A DNA stretch of 51,951 bases from positions 60,100 to 112,050 of the forward strand of contig NW_003129865.1 of NCBI RefSeq assembly GCF_000003605.2. Reading direction: 5' to 3'. Position numbers and translations under genes: made by a program. A model generated the notes under the pieces. It was given only the letters and a program-made list of their open reading frames with translations, ran no database searches and had not been told where the DNA came from. This stretch comes from Saccoglossus kowalevskii. Lineage: Eukaryota; Hemichordata; Enteropneusta; Harrimaniidae. Shown here piece by piece: positions 1 to 11,670 of the stretch; the first letter of the stretch is position 1, and each line of letters starts with the position of its first letter.

Positions 1-809
1 AGCAGGCACACTAAACAAGTCATAGTGCGATAGCTAGCTAGTAAATATCAATATTAGTATTGAATCGTCATATACTTACCTAGCAGCTTCGCCGAACAGT
101 TTCGATGCACTAACACCATTTCAATCGGCGACGGATATGCTATGCAATTGATTTTTAAAAGTACGACAGTTGAATTGAGCTCCGCGATATGGCTGTTAGG
201 ACAGCCGATTGTAATACCCCCTAAGTTAGCGTCACTGTGTCTGCGTCAAAAAGATGACAATTCGGTCTGAAAATATGCGCAAGTAAAGAAAACTTAAATT
301 AAACATAACAAATTACTCCAAATTATACACAAACTGTCCAGAATTATTCAGAATTATGAGATTTATTGACTTGTGAAGAAAAATAATAACAAAGAGCAAG
401 AGGACGTTGATTTTAATTTTCGCGGGTACCAAAATAGTGGCAAATACCAAAATAGTGGCTTAACAGACGGGTGATACCCGTTTATTCACTCTTACAGCCT
501 CACTCTCGTCGCTTACATTTATTATCAGATATGCAGTAACACGGAATTGTAATGTTCAATCTTCATGTGTTTTCAAAACCAACGTTTTCTAAATGTAGTT
601 TATGCACGTGATAAAAAGATCAATCAGTGATTGACACTGTACTTAGCTCTGATCTGGCCTCTATATTATTTTACGTTTGACAGTTTTTTTTATAATGATT
701 ACAAATTTATTTTGTACGGCGACTGTAAGCAGACACTGTGATACATTGGGATATTGCAGCTAATGTTGCCTATATATATATATATATGTATATTGCCTAA
801 TACCAACAG

Positions 810-1070
810 ATACACGTTCACGGCGATGATCTAAGTAAACTACACCAAGTTGTACCCTCTTCCATACTTCCAAGTGAATATGGTGGATCTCATAGCTCAT
901 CGATTGAAGACATCGTCAGTAAATACGGCGATTTAATATTAAGTAAGGAGGACGAGTATGTTGCCATGATGGAATATGGGATAAAGAAGTCGGACCTGGT
1001 AAAGAAGACCGTGGATGATGCCGCTACAATGACTGGGACTACAGGGTCGTACACAAAAATTGAGATGTGA
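810..1070 (+). CDS. Last coding exon of an upstream alpha-tocopherol-transfer-protein-like (CRAL-TRIO) paralogue
   Basis: This 261-bp exon follows a CAACAG acceptor at 804-809, is open in phase 0 and ends in TGA at 1068-1070. It encodes 86 residues. It begins IHVHGDDLSKLHQ and contains SSILPSEYGG, the signature that closes the CRAL-TRIO lipid-binding fold in alpha-TTP-type proteins. It has exactly the same length as exon 4 of the paralogue at 16708-16968 and shares its C-terminal tail (KKTVDDAATM here, KKSVDDADTM there). The upstream exons lie outside the window: nothing in 1-809 resembles exon 3. The acceptor is unusual because the normal pyrimidine tract is replaced by a TA-rich stretch at about 770-795. 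An ATTAAA at 1177-1182 may be the polyadenylation signal. The family assignment is secure; activity of the gene is not shown. Confidence 0.88.
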   Translation: MHVHGDDLSKLHQVVPSSILPSEYGGSHSSSIEDIVSKYGDLILSKEDEYVAMMEYGIKKSDLVKKTVDDAATMTGTTGSYTKIEM

Positions 1071-4000
1071 ATACACAATACACAGTGATTTACCAAAAAT
1101 CAAGTCATGCCAGTCGATATAATAACATCGAGCTCGTTGTTTTACAGCACGGCCTTTCTTGTAAAACCTACTACTTATTAAAATGTAAATATTATAATTT
1201 CAAAAAATAATAGAAGCTTTTCGTTTGGCTATTCTTTTTTCAGTTATGTGATATCGCATGAATAATAACGTTTTAGATGTTGGTACCGATCTGTTCTCTG
1301 ATACCTAAGTGGTCCTCTAGTTAGTTTAGTAAGAGGGAAAATAATATTAAAAATAGGATGTATCGAGTTTAACTGAAACAATCTCTGTGCTGAACCTATT
1401 AGTTTTGGAATGGCAGCTTGTTTCGTAAATAATGTACCTACCACAAAACGCAAAATTTACCTTTGTGTACCTGCGCTTTATAGACATATTCCCAATTCGT
1501 TAATCGCATTTGTTTGGAGAATCACCACTGGGTTAACCTTACTTCATCGACACGATCGGGCGACCATGTCATACAATTCACTTGTAATGTTATAATACAC
1601 TCGGACACATTTAGCAGTTTTGACAAAGAAATTGTGACCGATGTTCTTGGGATATGGGGCAATATTTTTATCGTACAGATTATTGTTTTCGATTTCTACC
1701 CCTTCCTCTACCATTTTTTCGTCAAATACTAAACAGAATGATATTCTAACACTGGTAAGCCCCGATGTGAACTGGTGCATCTGAGCTTCAGAATTTAGTT
1801 TGGTCGCCATTGCGAATTTACGAAAAATTGATTGTTTCAAACCCGTAAGCGCCCAATACCTCATACTTCGAGGGGTCCAGGGGACTGAAATCTTCAAAAG
1901 ATATAAACAATTCTCATAAAGTTTATGGCGATTGATACATAAATTTGTGTGAAACATCCACATCAGAAGACATTCAAAGTTTGACCAATAACGTCTTTTC
2001 CACGTAGTACATGTATGTGATTTTGTAAATATATCGGATTCACCAAAAACAGCATAAAATGTTTACAATTCCTTTTCTTCACCCGCTAATTATATTGTAA
2101 CATCAAAATTGTTGCTATTACACCATGAACAATTTGCTTATATAGTTTGTTACCATATTAGATTGAACACGATGACAAAATGTCCAATAATCTATTTCGC
2201 ACCAAATGACCAAACATTTATTTAGTGTGTAGTAGATATGGCCATGTTCTGTAGTTTCCAATATACATTGAATACAAACTGAAATGCTCTAAGCTCCTAC
2301 TGCTACACGGACTGAAACGTGTGGCACATTTCATGGGTGAATTAATGTCTACTAAAAGCGTCAGAACCATTATCTACGTTTTAAAATTATTCATAAACCC
2401 ACATTTTTAATTATAGTTCACATTGCATATTCTTGTCTAGTAACGTCTTAAGATGTATGGCTGATTAAAAACCGTGACTGGTGGGAGGGGGGGTACTAGT
2501 ATGTCGACTAATCACGAATCGATTAACGCCGCGTGTGGGCGTTTCGTGTGATGAAAGAACACGCCTGCCTAGCCGACTTGCAATCGTATCGTTTGACTTG
2601 AATAAGAAAATAAACCTGGGTTTGTTAAATTATTGAATTATTTTATTTTTATTTTCACTATCTACGAAACACACTACGTGTACACCATAGTGAACGGTAC
2701 CCTTCTTATTATAATATTCATAATTTTATATAGTTGTACGCATGCGCTGATGTCGATCAACAACGCAAAATATACACATACTTATAACAGTTGTGTCGAA
2801 GAGGACATTAATATCTTATAGTATATTATATACCACCGTAAGTACACTTATTTTATTACTTGCTAAATTAAAATAAAATAAAATAATTCAAGCACACTAT
2901 TTTTGAGTGCGTAATGATGCCCCTGCTAGCGGATCTGTAATTTTGTTCTTCTGTCAGATAATGTAGATCCGTCTTGTTGACCTGTGTAGCTCTTTCCCAC
3001 TGCGATTTCAAGTTGAAGTAAGAGCTCCATACAATGAGTGCACATTACAATGTATTACGCTAAAGTAACGAACAAGTTAAGTGAAAATCTGTTTTGGTAT
3101 TGGTTAGACTAGATTGCTTCAAAATACTATAATTTTGAGAGGGGTATTTTCAGCCCAATAACTTTCTCTGTTCGCATACTTACAAAAAGAACAAGTCATT
3201 AGTTCAGAGAACGCAATACCTATACGTTGTGCATATTAATTAGACCGTGTATAATATAGCTAATAATATGAACCATTGAAATATACAGGTATACGTGTAT
3301 CACCTAGCTAATAATATGAATTAAAGCAATCTACTGGTACACAGTGTCCTACAGGTCAAATCATGATCTGACACTACATAGCACTATCAGACTGCCAGTG
3401 GATTATGAACTGTATATTCCGTCGTGTTCCCATTCCTAATTCTTCTTAAATTAGTAATTATGTGAAACTTAGTGTGAATCACTCATTTTGCACAATATTT
3501 ACATTCTTGGTACAAACTGAGAAATCAGAATTTATTACAGGCAGATTCAACCTCAGGTATTCATAAATTTGCCGCAAATTGGCAATTTATTTATTTGTTA
3601 AAATATTATTATTATTGACTAAATTATAAACCCCGCCGACATTTAACATGTATTGATTTGATATCTCTATTATCAATGCTGGTTTTTGAATCAAATACTT
3701 ATAGAACGTAACCGAGAATTTACCCCAAAAAATCATGAAAACAAAATTTTCAACAGGACTATGTTGCGGAAATGATCATAAAAGGTGCAATGACGGTTAA
3801 AGGATCTATGGTCGAATCTGATAATATCGTCGAAAGTGTTTAACCCTATTAATTTAACGTCACTCCTTTTATTTCACATAACAGGTTATTTTATTGTTTG
3901 GATACCAATCACGTGTCAAATCAAACGAGGTTGTTTGATACCAGGTGATACTAGTTCAACGGAAAACAGTATAGAGTTACCGTATACAGGACACGTTTTG

Positions 4001-4818
4001 TCGATTTCATGGCCTCTAACTCTCCAAATTGCAAGGTACTTGTTGGTGCCGAATCCGTATCAATATATTATTTTCCGTTCAATGCGAAATCCCGTGTTAT
4101 GCGTAAAATCGAACGTAAAAACTAGGCAAAAAAGGTCATAGCGCCGTTGGACGTCAAAACGTCAGATGGGATTCGTCAAACGGGAAAGTAATTTTTAGGT
4201 TTTTCCACGCCTAATTATGTGCTCTACACATTTAAACATTGAACTATAAAAAAAATTCAAGAAATTCAAGTTGAAGCAGATGTCTGTCCCGCACTATGCG
4301 GGAAAAATAATCTATTGCAGTGGGATTGTCGTTGAATTTCCATTGTGTGTATACTATGCTACAGTTCTCTTAAAAACACAATACAAAGAACGAAAAACGT
4401 TCACCTATAGATTGGTCTTGACATTATTAATATCACTGTTATATACCAACACTTGCTTAATGTCCATTTTCCGGAATGCTTTTCCCTTTTTGTGTGGGAG
4501 GTAGTTTGGTGACTATATTTTTTTTGTTTTTCTGGGTTTTGTGAAATCCACCTTAAAATAAATCATATTATCTGTTTTAATTATAGTAAACTACTGTGAA
4601 TGCTCAATAAATAAAATTTATTTTTTGTTATTAACTGATATATTAATTCGCTCAAATTGCTGCTTTTAATTAACAATTCACAATTTGAATACTGAGTCAG
4701 ACGATTTGACTCAATTACCCATGATGCAATAAACTGACGCATGTGGACAAAACACCAATGACGGCACGCTCGTTTAAATTATTATTATTTGTATTACTAA
4801 TTCTGTACTATTTCACTA
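1071..4818. other. Spacer between the partial paralogue and gene A
   Basis: Apart from the 139-codon frame at 1544-1963, nothing here is recognisable as coding. The promoter and noncoding first exon of gene A should lie here. A G-run (GGGAGGGGGGG) occurs at about 2485-2495. Confidence 0.5.
1544..1963 (-). CDS. Unrecognised open frame of 139 codons
   Basis: This is one of the longest non-repetitive open frames outside the exons, reading MWMFHTNLCINRHKLYENCL at its start and ending near YYNITSELYDMVARSCR. Its second half has a balanced, protein-like composition (EAQMHQFTSGLTSVRISF). I recognise no domain, see no signal peptide, and can place no splice partner. It may be a remnant of a transposable element or chance. 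Confidence 0.15.
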   Translation of the reverse strand: MWMFHTNLCINRHKLYENCLYLLKISVPWTPRSMRYWALTGLKQSIFRKFAMATKLNSEAQMHQFTSGLTSVRISFCLVFDEKMVEEGVEIENNNLYDKNIAPYPKNIGHNFFVKTAKCVRVYYNITSELYDMVARSCR

Positions 4819-4840
4819 TAATTGTTATTTCTTAGTTGCT
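4819..4840 (+). promoter_or_regulatory. 3' splice acceptor 5 bases before the gene A ATG (implies a 5'UTR intron)
   Basis: A T-rich tract ends in CTTAG at 4831-4835, and the ATG follows after TTGCT. Gene B has the same arrangement, TTTCAG then six bases then ATG. An acceptor this close to the start in both paralogues suggests a short noncoding first exon further upstream; neither the first exon nor the promoter was identified. Confidence 0.6.
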
Positions 4841-5213
4841 ATGGCAGCGCAAGTGCCTACTTATGAGTGCACATTGAGTCCAGAACTACAGGAAAAGGCA
4901 AGACTCGAACTGAACGAATCCCCTGAGACACGTGACGCTGGTCTGAAAACACTATTTGATATGATTACATCACGGGATGACATCAGGTGTCCAATTGATG
5001 CGGTTTTCCTTCTGTGTTTCCTTCGAGCTCGCAAGTTTAACATTAAAAGGACTTTCAAATTGCTGGAACGTTGGTGTAAAATGAGATCTGAATTGGTGGA
5101 AATCTTTGGAAATTACAAACCGTCAAGCGTGATGGGATTAATAGAAAGCGGGGTGTTTGTCATACTCCCATCAGCTGATCCAGAAGGAAGACCCGTTGCC
5201 ATAGATCGTCCAG
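4841..5213 (+). CDS. Gene A exon 1 (residues 1-124): CRAL-TRIO N-terminal helical domain
   Basis: The ATG at 4841 opens MAAQVPTYECTLSPELQEKA, aligned residue for residue with the start of gene B (MSTPPVYECKLSVELQEKA), which fixes the start codon. The exon ends CCAG followed by GTCAGT at 5214, in phase 1. Reading through the donor would add only a short intronic tail before a stop. Confidence 0.93.
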
Positions 5214-7865
5214 GTCAGTGGGGAAGGATTTTATTTCAGCAGCTCACATTTTAATTTTATGACCAAGTAAAAACGAATAGGTTGAAAATATAATGTTCAA
5301 AAGCGTAAATATTAATGTGATTGTTTGAAATCAATTAGTGTCATCTTTTATTAGGGTTCAGCAATAGGGTGTATTTCATGCCATCCAAATGGCATTTGTA
5401 TATTCATTTGGGACAGTTTTATACACATAAAATAAAAATACGAATATATCGTAAAAGTGTAACTCATGATTCTTTAAATTTAGATTTATCTGAATACTGT
5501 GAAATACTTTATTTTAGTTGGAATTAATTTTCGCTGAAATGACATTTTGGGTGTTTTGTATGAAATTTATTTTCGCTGCTTTTTGACAAGTGGAATGTCA
5601 AATATAGGGAAAAAGGTATATTCTCTGGATTTTATTTTCACTGAATCATTTCTTCAGCAAAAATAGCGAAAATTAATTCCAAGCGAAAATAAAGTATTTT
5701 ACAGTAATTGTCTTTATGTGAAAACGATTCAAGTCACGTGTCTCGCTATGTATATAACAGCCCTTCCTCAAATCACATTTGGTGATACACATATGTCGCA
5801 ATACCAACTAAACCGTGCAATTCACATAGGTGACAGAAATATTGTTTGTACCGATAATTCAAATGCATATCAGTCAGATGTATTCCACTTATTTACTTGT
5901 AAACCATCAAATTCATCACTCGGTACTTGTTTGGTCGTAATTAAGTGTGTCTGTTGTCAAATTATCGGATATTTTCATTCTGTTTGATATTTTAATAGCC
6001 AACCACTTTGGTTTTGAATAAGACCTACAATTGTAATATCACTATGTTTTATGTTCCTATCAATTACTATCTCTAACAAATAATATTTTAAACACGTTTA
6101 TGAAATTGACAAGGCTGGTGGATATGCAAATGTGTTTATGTTTGTCCGTCATCTTCTCAGTCGAAACCAAAGAGAGCAAGTTTGTCAAATTGTTGCTCTA
6201 ATACATCTGAAACTTCTGACCTGATTTTAATCATTCTAAGAACAATATTCAGGAAAAACCCGTAAAATTAACTTTGAAAAGCGGAAGTTTATTAGTGATG
6301 TTGTTGCACATAATGCAAATATATGCAGTCGAGTCGAAGTATATATACAAGGCAAAATTTAATACGTCAAAATAACCTGAAATAAGCTGCTCTGTGATTG
6401 GATTGGATTGAATCAGACACAGTCTTGTAAGTATTGACTCACTACATATAATGGTACCGGTGTTCTATTCACAGGTAAATGGGACGTAACAAAGTACACA
6501 GCGTGGGATTTTGTGAAAGTTGAAATGATGATGTGTGACCTGCAATTGTGGAATGAAGAAACTCAGATAAATGGGTTCGTGGATATATTCGATATGGAAG
6601 GATTCGGACTTCATCACATGACACAATTTGGACCTCGTTTTGTGATAAAAACAACTCCTCTGATGAACGAGGTGATTAAATCATGTATTATTCGTACTTC
6701 GTTCATTGGTGAATATGGCAACAATTTGAACTAACGTGTATCTCATGTGTTATCTAGTATGTTGTATTCGTTTAAAGCTTTTGTGTCTAAACCGCTGAAC
6801 CTATTTGTATTTGTATGACTCAAATCCCGCGATTGATGATAAGTTGATAGGCTTTATTATGTTTTGTACTGCTACTAAAGAAGTAATTATAATAACCATT
6901 TCAATCACTAAACAATATTTCACTAACATGTGCGATTGCAATGTAACTGTATTTGTGGGAAAAATTATCAAGACCCGTGTATATTAAGTACTCGTCATTG
7001 CTGAAAGTGATCGTCATGTGACAGGTCCACAATGATCGACTGGTTTGAATTGATGTATCCTACATCTGCTTGTATACGATTTAGTTGTAAATATATGATA
7101 TGGCATTTTCAGTGGCGGCGGCACCGGGAGGGGGCGGTCGTCCCCCCCCCCGATGAAGTTGAAACCCAAAAATCAAGTTGATACCTCGGCGCAAGAAATG
7201 GTTAGCAGATCTCGCCCTCATGTAAAATGTCGTGCCGGTGCCTCTGATCTTGTGTACCCTTGTGGTAGTCAGTCATTATATGATTGTTTTCACAGGATAC
7301 TCTGCCCCTACGAATAAAGGGTATACATGTTGTTAAGGAATCGGGTCTGTTCGACGGCTTGTATAAATTATTCAAACCTTTCTTGAAAGACAAAATCAAA
7401 AAAAGGGTAAGTGCCTTAGATTTTGTTGTCTAGTGATATTATTAGTTGTTGACTTTGCTTCCAAATATCGTGTTGTACCGTAAAATGGTAAAATTTTATT
7501 GTTCGAATTCTGTGTAAATAAATATGTTTTTCTTGCGTTGTATACGTCGCGTGGGTCCCATGCCGAACACAACGCAATGGCGCCACTGTGACGCTATGCA
7601 TGCATTTCACTGGAATTTCGCTATCTTGTTGATTTCACAGTTGCGTGTTCATGGTAAAGATATAACAAATCTACACAGCGTTTTACCCACGTCTATTCTG
7701 CCTCCTGAGTACGGTGGATCATACAGTGCTGGTATCGATGACATTGTCAGGGACTGGGCACAGCAACTCGGGGACAAAGAAGAGTTTTTCATTTCAATGG
7801 AAAGATATGGTCTCAAAAAAACTAAAAAGAATAAAAAAGGAGCTGCCGGCGGGGCTTGTTCATAG
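4841..7865 (+). CDS. Gene A: alpha-tocopherol-transfer-protein-like CRAL-TRIO protein, complete, four coding exons
   Basis: The coding exons are 4841-5213, 6475-6671, 7296-7406 and 7641-7865. They total 906 bp and give 301 residues; vertebrate alpha-TTP is about 278. Introns are 1261, 624 and 234 bp. Residues about 10-85 form the helical CRAL-TRIO N domain (key stretch FLRARKFNIKRTFKLLE). Residues about 105-260 form the Sec14-like lipid pocket (DIFDMEGFGLHHM, then IKGIHVV, then ILPPEYGG). Proteins of this family hold a hydrophobic ligand such as a tocopherol, retinoid or phosphoinositide in the cytosol and transfer it between membranes. The basic run KDKIKKR in exon 3 lies where alpha-TTP has its phosphoinositide-contacting lysine and arginine patch. 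The ligand cannot be read from sequence. The C-terminal tail (GLKKTKKNKKGAAGG) is shorter than, and unlike, that of both neighbours. Confidence 0.93.
5495..5706. mobile_element. MITE with about 41-bp terminal inverted repeats in gene A intron 1
   Basis: The left end TACTGTGAAATACTTTATTT and the reverse complement of the right end TACTGTAAAATACTTTATTT continue in parallel through GGAATTAATTTTCGCT, with only a few mismatches. Both ends sit on TA, as expected if a Tc1/mariner-type transposase duplicated a TA target. The element is about 212 bp with no coding capacity. TTTTCGC-rich ends of this kind are common in marine invertebrate genomes. The superfamily is an inference from the TA flanks. Confidence 0.8.
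6475..6671 (+). CDS. Gene A exon 2 (residues 125-190): first half of the lipid-binding domain
   Basis: The exon lies between TTCACAG at 6468-6474 and a weak donor GTGATT at 6672. It is 197 bp, the same as exon 2 of gene B, and encodes WDVTKYTAWDF, MMMCDLQLWNEETQING and DIFDMEGFGLHHMTQFGPRF. The donor departs from consensus, whereas gene B has GTAAGT at the same site. Confidence 0.9.
7110..7246. mobile_element. Short MITE, copy 1, in gene A intron 2
   Basis: The element begins CAGTGGCGGCGGCACCGGG and ends GTGCCGGTGCCTCTG, so its ends are inverted repeats of about 15 bp. It contains a C-run and the internal word AGCAGATCTCGCCC. A second copy lies at 39414-39548 in the same orientation. CAG-starting termini recall hAT elements, but I see no clean 8-bp target duplication. 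Confidence 0.75.
7296..7406 (+). CDS. Gene A exon 3 (residues 191-227)
   Basis: The exon follows TTTTCACAG and precedes GTAAGT. It is 111 bp, in phase 0 at both ends, and identical in length to exon 3 of gene B. It encodes DTLPLRIKGIHVVKESGLFD and then KPFLKDKIKKR, the strand and helix of the pocket plus the basic patch. Confidence 0.92.
7500..7570. repeat. Dispersed repeat with TGTTCG/CGAACA ends, copy 1
   Basis: The segment runs from TGTTCGAATT to CCGAACACAACG and contains GTTGTATACGTCGC and GTAAATAAA. The same words occur in the same order at 8555-8632. It lies in gene A intron 3, just before exon 4. Confidence 0.55.
7641..7865 (+). CDS. Gene A exon 4 (residues 228-301) with stop codon
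   Basis: The exon follows GATTTCACAG and ends in TAG at 7863-7865. It encodes LRVHGKDITNLH, SILPPEYGG and a terminal helix (EEFFISMERYGLKK). It is 36 bp shorter than the equivalent exons of the two neighbouring paralogues, and its last 15 or so residues are lysine- and alanine/glycine-rich rather than the shared VDDA tail. Confidence 0.9.
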   Translation: MRVHGKDITNLHSVLPTSILPPEYGGSYSAGIDDIVRDWAQQLGDKEEFFISMERYGLKKTKKNKKGAAGGACS

Positions 7866-8217
7866 ACGCCACATAAGACACGATGAGAGGACAAGAAAGA
7901 CGCTTCAGAACTATAATGATAAGAGTAAAACAACTCTGTTGGCTTACAAATTCTTTATTTGTACTAACTAAATTCACCGTTCAACTACCTCATCCTATAA
8001 CTCACTCTCAGTGACGTTATGGCTGTAAGGGAGGTACCGCTCAATCGCTAGAGGGCGCGCGATTTTTAGATGAATTCAATCATAGAGTATAGCAAAAAGC
8101 ATACCTCAATCCTTTCCAGCATTTTTTGTGCTGCATTTTACCTATATCTACATATTTTATCTTAGGATATATTTTTGGACCTAATAGATTTGACTTGTTG
8201 GTTACAGGTTTTGTTGA

Positions 8218-8306
8218 AATAAAATGTTGAACCAATATGGTGAGCTTTATTTCATGAAAGATGTAGTTTACTTTGGCATTAAAGTGTATTGTCAACTTCG
8301 AATAAA
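8218..8306 (+). terminator. Candidate polyadenylation signals for gene A
   Basis: AATAAA occurs at 8218-8223 and again at 8301-8306, about 350 and 440 bases after the stop codon. Either would give a 3'UTR of normal length. There is no transcript evidence. Confidence 0.4.
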
Positions 8307-8309
8307 TTG

Positions 8310-11300
8310 TACATTATATTAAATTGGTGGTGATGTCTATTTATGAAAATTAACGTCATGACAACAGCTGTAAAGTACGAGGCAGTATTGGATGGTGTTT
8401 AGACAATGGTCATTATATGGTAAAGAAAGTACATGTTGTCGACATTTCTGACTAGTGACGTAAATGGGGACTGGGACTGAACTGAAACGTTTATATCCAC
8501 CATGGGAACGTACGTCTGTTATTAAAATTAAAGCGCGGTGGTCGTTGCGTAGCGCGTGTTCGAATTTCATGTAAATAAACAATGTATTTTACACGAGTTG
8601 TATACGTCGCTATGAGTCCCGTATCGAACACGACGCAGCACGATGACTGCCGCCCTTTAATATACGACTCCATGTATGAACATAAACATGCGGCAGATAC
8701 ATTGAAGCGGGGATCATGAAAACCGCGAACCCTCTTCAATTTCTCTTGGAACATTGCAATAATCCTTCTTAGCGGTATTTGTTATGACTTTGTATTCAAC
8801 CGTTGAAAATTTGAAACTAAATTTCCCGCCTATGAACACATATAATTCGTTTTACTGTAATGTAGCACTCTTTAAAATATTAGTTGTATTTCACTCGATT
8901 CCTCCACCCGACTTCTGATTGAAAACGGTTTTCACAGAGAAACTCAACTGTCCGCGGACACCATCTGCAAGGAGCAAGTGTATTCAACAGTTGTGTAATT
9001 TTAATATGAACGACAACGTCTATTAATATTCAGGCATATTTACAAAAAAAAACATTTTTCAACATAACTCATGACATACGGGGGTAAAACTAAAAACTAA
9101 CTGTAATCCACATATCAGCGTAGTCTGTAAAGATTGAAAGTGTCAAAAAAGTCTAAACAAATACCACTAAGAATGTTCTAATGGCTATTGCAATATTCAA
9201 AATGAAAATGACATAGAGATAGCGGTTTTCATTATGAGTTTATTTCAGCCCCGTTGAAATGGCCTAAGAAAATTTTGCTGAGAAGTTTACTCTACCCCGA
9301 ATATTAAAAATGATGCGATTAATTCACTATGTACCAAATAATATAGTTAAAATAGTTCATATTTGTGAAGTCGTATGGTCACATATGTAATGTAATTCCT
9401 TTTCTCCTCAGAACAACCTTACTACATGGTGTTTCAAGGTAAATGTTACGAAACGATAATAGCAATATATTTATGGGTGGGATATTAAATGAAAGTCATG
9501 CTGTTTGAAATGGTTGACATCTGCAGGGTCAATTTTCCAATATTGTTGGTAGTATTAAGATATGCAGTTGTATGCAATATTGGTAAATGGAGTTTCACAA
9601 AATATCATAGCCAAGTTTATTTGTGAAATCTGATTAGGATTAGTTGTTACACCTAGCAATGTTAAAGTCAACATACAAAACGTCTCACGCTCTCATGTAA
9701 GGGGTGCAAACGAACCTATTCATTGGAGTTGGTGACGTATCGAACAATCTACACTAAAAATAAAACGAGTTCCGGATCTTAGAAAGAGACTGTAATAACC
9801 GTAATAAAAGTAGTGTTTATACGTAATTCGAGGTCTACCGATTCAGTTTTGTCAATAATGCACAATTTCGTAAAATGTAATTAAGTATTTGTAATTGATT
9901 GTGAAAAACATGTTTTTTTAATTTTTCTTTACATTTCCTGTTAACATTTAAAATGCTCTTAATTTATTCTGTAACCTGCACCAGCTCTCCCCCCCCCCGA
10001 CTCTCTTTATAGAAATACACATCACTATAACATGCAATATATGTCACTACGCATATTGTGACAGTGTACAGCGTGTGGTGGAAACATTTCCACTACCGTG
10101 CATTGACTTCCCCGGTGAGCAAAAATCATTTAATTCTTCACCTCGGGACACCCCATAATTGACATTTTCACGTGGAAATCCCTACATTAGAGAGATAATG
10201 CATTCGCCGTGTCCTAGATTCAGAACAACGTGGAGTCGCTGTGATAACCCAACTGAAGTACAACAATGCTGTAAACCGTACACTGATGAATATATTTCGA
10301 TGAGGACAACGACCTATTCAGATACAACTGACCGGCGAAGGGTCATTGCATGACCGAAATGTACAGACATTATTGTCTCTTTCATTGTGGTTGTGTTTAG
10401 CTCTATTGCCAATGGCTGCTCGTAGCCAATTTAAATGCCTTGTAAAAAACAATGAAATTGTTTAAATATTTTTTTCCTCAGGTGCTCCCTGTTTGAGGGT
10501 GTGATCATCTGGGTCAAAGGTGAGACCAGCATGTGGTCTTTTGTTTACTACTTATCGGATGTGTACCTATGGGTTTATTCTGTGTGTATTTGAATGTTCT
10601 AATCTTGTTTACTTGAGATTTGTAAGAGTTTGAGCTGGCCAACATGTTATTTGTTTTCATTAGGTTGATTACTGGCATGTTGATTTCCCATTTTTGAACC
10701 ATGTTTTCAACTTTGTTCATCATTTTCATATAGCAATCTCGTCATATGTTAACATGGTCGTCTATGGAGTTGCAATTAGTGGTACGAGCCCTGAATACTA
10801 CCTACTACCTATATTCACAATGAATTGGGACAACTCGACGCATGCGCACAAAGGTCAACTGTGGTGTCACGTACACTGTGTTTATGTTATCCGTATTATG
10901 ATATCATGACGTGTTTTTGAGTCTCGCCGGTGAAATACGATCCCGCACACATCACTGGTAAGCAACTTTATTTTCCTACAAGTGTTATCGTCTATCAGCG
11001 GAAACATATAAGCGTATCGTGGACTTTGAATGCCACCAGACCTCTGGTACACACTGCGACCTTTATTACACTCTAGCTAGTGATGCCACAATGTATCAGC
11101 CATTGCAATTACGTACTGGTAGCTTATATTAGTTGAGCAATGAACAAGCTGAACCAACTCAGGCTATGAGTGAAAATATTTAAATGTTAAATGTTGACTC
11201 GCTCATAAGACAATCATCTCACTACCATGACTTTTTACACTTGTATCGTAAACAAGGTCGGTAACGACGATTTCTTGGAAGTCAGCACAGGTTAAAACGT

Positions 11301-11670
11301 TCAGTCTAAAATTGAATAGTTTTTATTTAAGGCGAGGAAATATACAACTCGTTATTCACTTTCGAATATACATGTATATATTGTCGTATAATACTTTATT
11401 CGTGTCCCTACTATGTCCAGCATACAGAAATTGTAGCGGGGTTAAACATGGCTATTATACGGAAACTATCAGGAAGTATATATATACATACGTGGACAGA
11501 GACTACATGAGTAAAGTTGACTCTACAGTACTGTTTCGTAAGGTACATTGAGTACCTCACTCATCAGCAGTTAAGACTTTATATATAGAAAAAAGTGCTA
11601 ATTTGACACAAATTGGCTTATATAGAAAAAATCAATACGTGTAAATAAAGCCCTCTCAGTCAGGTATAAT
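8310..11670. other. Spacer downstream of gene A
   Basis: I see no gene. The region holds repeat copy 2 at 8555-8632, poly-C and A-rich runs, and AT-rich single-copy-looking DNA. A 71-codon frame at 10514-10729 on the - strand is asparagine- and lysine-rich, with no recognisable motif. Confidence 0.5.
8555..8632. repeat. Dispersed repeat with CGTGTTCGA/TCGAACACG ends, copy 2
   Basis: The ends form a perfect 9-bp inverted repeat, and the interior shares GTAAATAAAC and GTTGTATACGTCGC with copy 1 about 1.05 kb upstream. The two copies may be remnants of one short element family; there is no coding content. Confidence 0.55.

Noticed and set aside
4861-5058. Antisense frame over gene A exon 1 (and the similar one at 12652-12903)
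   Set aside because: They mirror conserved coding exons on the other strand and have no independent support.
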